Assembly: GCF_022548875.1 (NCBI RefSeq)
Contig: NZ_JAKZEW010000011.1
Location: 1 to 64,000, forward strand
From: Glycomyces sp. L485
Lineage (GTDB): Bacteria > Actinomycetota > Actinomycetes > Mycobacteriales > Micromonosporaceae
DNA length: 64,000 nucleotides
Direction of reading: 5' to 3'
Below, piece by piece: positions 62,423 through 64,000 of this stretch. Numbering within the stretch: position 1 is the first letter of the stretch; each line of letters starts with the position of its first letter. Made by a program: the position numbers and the translations under genes. The notes beneath the pieces were generated by a model. That model was not told where the DNA came from. It did not search any database and worked only from the letters and a program-made list of their open reading frames with translations.

Positions 62423-63427
62423 ATGTCGAACCTGAAGGCCCTGTTCATCGGCGGCAGCGGCAGAATCAGCACGTCCTGCGTCCGCGAGGCGGTGCGCCAG
62501 GGCATCGAGGTGACCGTGCTGAACCGCGGGGCCGACAAGACCCGTGTGCTCCCCGAAGGCGTCACCCGCCTCACCGGCGACTCGAACGACCCGGAGTCGG
62601 TCCTCGCCGCGATCGGCGACGAGCACTACGACGCCGTCGTCAACTGGGTCAACTTCGTGCCCGAGCAGGTGCAGCGGGATATCGAAGTGTTCACCGGACG
62701 CTGCGGCCAGTACGTCTTCATCAGCTCCGCCTCCGCCTACCAGACCCCGCCGGCCCGCATGCCGGTCGTCGAGTCGACGCCGCTGAAGAACCCCTACTGG
62801 CAGTACTCACGCGACAAGATCGCCTGCGAGGAACTGCTGGTCGAGGCGTACCGCAACGACGACTTCCCAATGACGATCGTGCGCCCCTCGCACACCTACG
62901 ACGAGACGATGCTTCCGTTCGACGGCGGCTGGACCGTCATCGAGCGCATGCGCGCGGGCAGGCCTGTCGTCGTCCCCGGCGACGGCACCACACTGTGGAC
63001 CATCACGCACAGCCGCGACTTCGCCGTCGGCTTCACCGGACTGCTCGGCAAGGAGGCCGCGATCGGAGAGCCCTTCCACATCACCGGCGATGAGGCCCCG
63101 ACGTGGAACCAGATCTACCGCCGGCTGGCCGAAGCCGCCGGCGTCCCCGATCCCGAGCTCGTCCACGTCGCCTCCGACGCGATCGCCGCCGCGGACCCCG
63201 ACTGGGGCGCCGGTCTCCTCGGCGACAAGGCGCACACGATGATCTTCGACAACACCAAGATCAAGACGCTCGTCCCCGAGTTCGGCCGGTCGACCACGCC
63301 GTTCAAGGAAGGCGCTCGCGAGGTCGTCGCCTGGTACGACGCCCACCCCGAGCATAAGGTCGTGGTCCCGGAGGTCGACGCTCTCATGGACCGCCTGGCC
63401 GCGGCCTACGCACCGAGGGCGCTCTAG
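62423..63427 (+). CDS. NAD-dependent epimerase/dehydratase family protein
   Basis: A 334-residue extended short-chain dehydrogenase. The cofactor motif near the N-terminus is KALFIGGSGRISTSCVREAV (GGxGxI/GGSGRIS variant), then YVFISSASAYQ with Ser, and YWQYSRDKIACEELL with the YxxxK catalytic pair. GRPVVVPGDGTTLWTITHSR and EPFHITGDEAPTWNQIYRRL are typical of this subgroup. Substrate unknown, probably a nucleotide sugar or related compound. GAAGGAG lies upstream of the ATG. Its TAG stop is completed by the first base of the miniature element. Confidence 0.87.
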   Translation: MSNLKALFIGGSGRISTSCVREAVRQGIEVTVLNRGADKTRVLPEGVTRLTGDSNDPESVLAAIGDEHYDAVVNWVNFVPEQVQRDIEVFTGRCGQYVFISSASAYQTPPARMPVVESTPLKNPYWQYSRDKIACEELLVEAYRNDDFPMTIVRPSHTYDETMLPFDGGWTVIERMRAGRPVVVPGDGTTLWTITHSRDFAVGFTGLLGKEAAIGEPFHITGDEAPTWNQIYRRLAEAAGVPDPELVHVASDAIAAADPDWGAGLLGDKAHTMIFDNTKIKTLVPEFGRSTTPFKEGAREVVAWYDAHPEHKVVVPEVDALMDRLAAAYAPRAL

Positions 63428-63576
63428 GCCGTGTCTGATGACCCCGACCTGGCCGTATCCGGACCATTCGCCCGCTCGCTGCGTTGTCAGGCAGCCCGGT
63501 CACAACCCCGGTAGCCGGACTGCGAGCGAACAAACGGCCTCGGATTCGACCTCGCCCGGAGTCATCACACACGGCC
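63427..63576. mobile_element. 150-bp MITE-like element, TA-flanked
   Basis: Terminal inverted repeats GGCCGTGTCTGATGACCCC and (right end, reversed) GGCCGTGTGTGATGACTCC match at 17 of 19 positions. The element is bounded on each side by TA (63425-63426 and 63577-63578), consistent with a TA target duplication. The interior is non-coding and partly self-complementary. The ends resemble those of IS5-type elements of actinomycetes as I recall them. It lies exactly between two convergent genes and could also act as a terminator. Confidence 0.65.
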
Positions 63577-64000
63577 TAACGCAGTGCCGGGACGTCGAAG
63601 GCGAGCGTCCCGGCATCGGCGTCCAAGACCGCCGGGACGCCCAGCGGAACCGTCCACGACGGTGAGCAGTGCCCGAAGCCGAAGTCCTCGACCACCGGGA
63701 CTCCCAAGTCGCCCAAGCGGTCGACGAGGACGGCCCGGACCTCGTCGACCGGGCCGCAGTCGGTCCACGATCCCAGCGCGATCCCGGCGACGCCGTCGAA
63801 CCTGCCCGCGCGCCGCATCTGCGTCAGGTACCGGTCGAGCCGGTAGCCGGCTTCCTCGATCTCTTCGAGCAGCAGGATGCCGCCCTCGGCACGCCGGTGG
63901 TCTTCGGCGGTGCCGATGCCGGCGGCGAGCAGGCTGGCGCACCCGCCGAACGTGACCCCCGCGGCCTGCCCGGGCACGAGCGGCCCGGCCGTCGGCGGCG
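63576..64000 (-). CDS. LD-carboxypeptidase (S66 family), C-terminal part
   Basis: The minus-strand frame continues beyond the window edge; only the last ~140 residues are seen. LVPGQAAGVTFGGCASLLAA, LLLEEIEEAGYRLDRYLTQM with the catalytic Glu, GIALGSWTDCGP, and VVEDFGFGHCSPSWTVPLGV with the catalytic His match the C-terminal domain of S66 peptidases. These cleave LD-peptide bonds in murein peptides or, in the MccF branch, microcin-like nucleotides. The stop codon TAG (63578-63576) takes its last base from the miniature element. Confidence 0.85.
   Translation of the reverse strand, partial: PPTAGPLVPGQAAGVTFGGCASLLAAGIGTAEDHRRAEGGILLLEEIEEAGYRLDRYLTQMRRAGRFDGVAGIALGSWTDCGPVDEVRAVLVDRLGDLGVPVVEDFGFGHCSPSWTVPLGVPAVLDADAGTLAFDVPALR

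Noticed and set aside
1-64000. CRISPR arrays, rRNA genes, prophage structural genes
   Set aside because: I saw no regularly spaced short repeats, no rRNA core sequence and no phage capsid or terminase motifs.

Overview
The window is high-GC DNA with ATGA/GTGA/TGATG gene overlaps, GTG starts, CBM2-bearing secreted cellulolytic enzymes, a CebR/CelR-type operator and an actinobacterial-style B12 operon. This points to an actinomycete. A Glycomyces-like genus would fit, but that is inference only.

Layout. (1) 1-2.1 kb is a graveyard of insertion-sequence fragments around a frameshifted M20 amidohydrolase. A GNAT acetyltransferase follows. (2) 2.7-15.9 kb, minus strand, is a three-gene translationally coupled operon for very large proteins (2328, 1028 and 1015 aa) that I cannot assign to a known system. 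One carries an OmpA-like segment and another a degenerate phospholipase-D-like segment. Upstream on the same strand lies a 1033-aa helical-repeat (HEAT-like) protein, with a decayed WGR-domain gene nearby. (3) 20.6-32.5 kb holds RtcB, a CBS-domain protein, a P-type cation ATPase, an FAD amine-oxidase-like enzyme, a secreted SGNH hydrolase with a ricin-type lectin domain, a membrane protein, a DUF389 protein and a molybdopterin oxidoreductase. (4) 33-34.3 kb has a CebR/CelR-like operator and a secreted CBM2-SGNH esterase.

(5) 34.5-57.3 kb is the centrepiece: a cobalamin riboswitch followed by 20 co-directional genes with 18 of 19 junctions overlapping. They encode cobalt import (CbtB, CbtA), corrin-ring synthesis (CobI, CobM, CbiD, CobL, CbiG-CbiH fusion, CobH), amidation (CobB, CobQ), cobalt chelation (CobN plus a ChlI/ChlD fusion, and also CbiX), adenosylation (CobO) and nucleotide-loop assembly (CobD, CobU-CobC fusion, CobT, CobS, a CobC-like phosphatase). 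A small ferredoxin is embedded. Early-cobalt markers (CbiX, CbiG, CbiD) coexist with the late-insertion chelatase (CobN). CobA, CobG and CobK are not in the window.

(6) 57.3-64 kb has a VOC protein, a decayed sugar-utilisation locus (ROK repressor pseudogene, intact GH43 glycosidase, 3' remnant of an ABC permease), a GH5 cellulase whose promoter contains a palindromic operator, an NAD-dependent epimerase-like protein, a 150-bp TA-flanked miniature inverted-repeat element, and the C-terminal part of an LD-carboxypeptidase that runs off the window.
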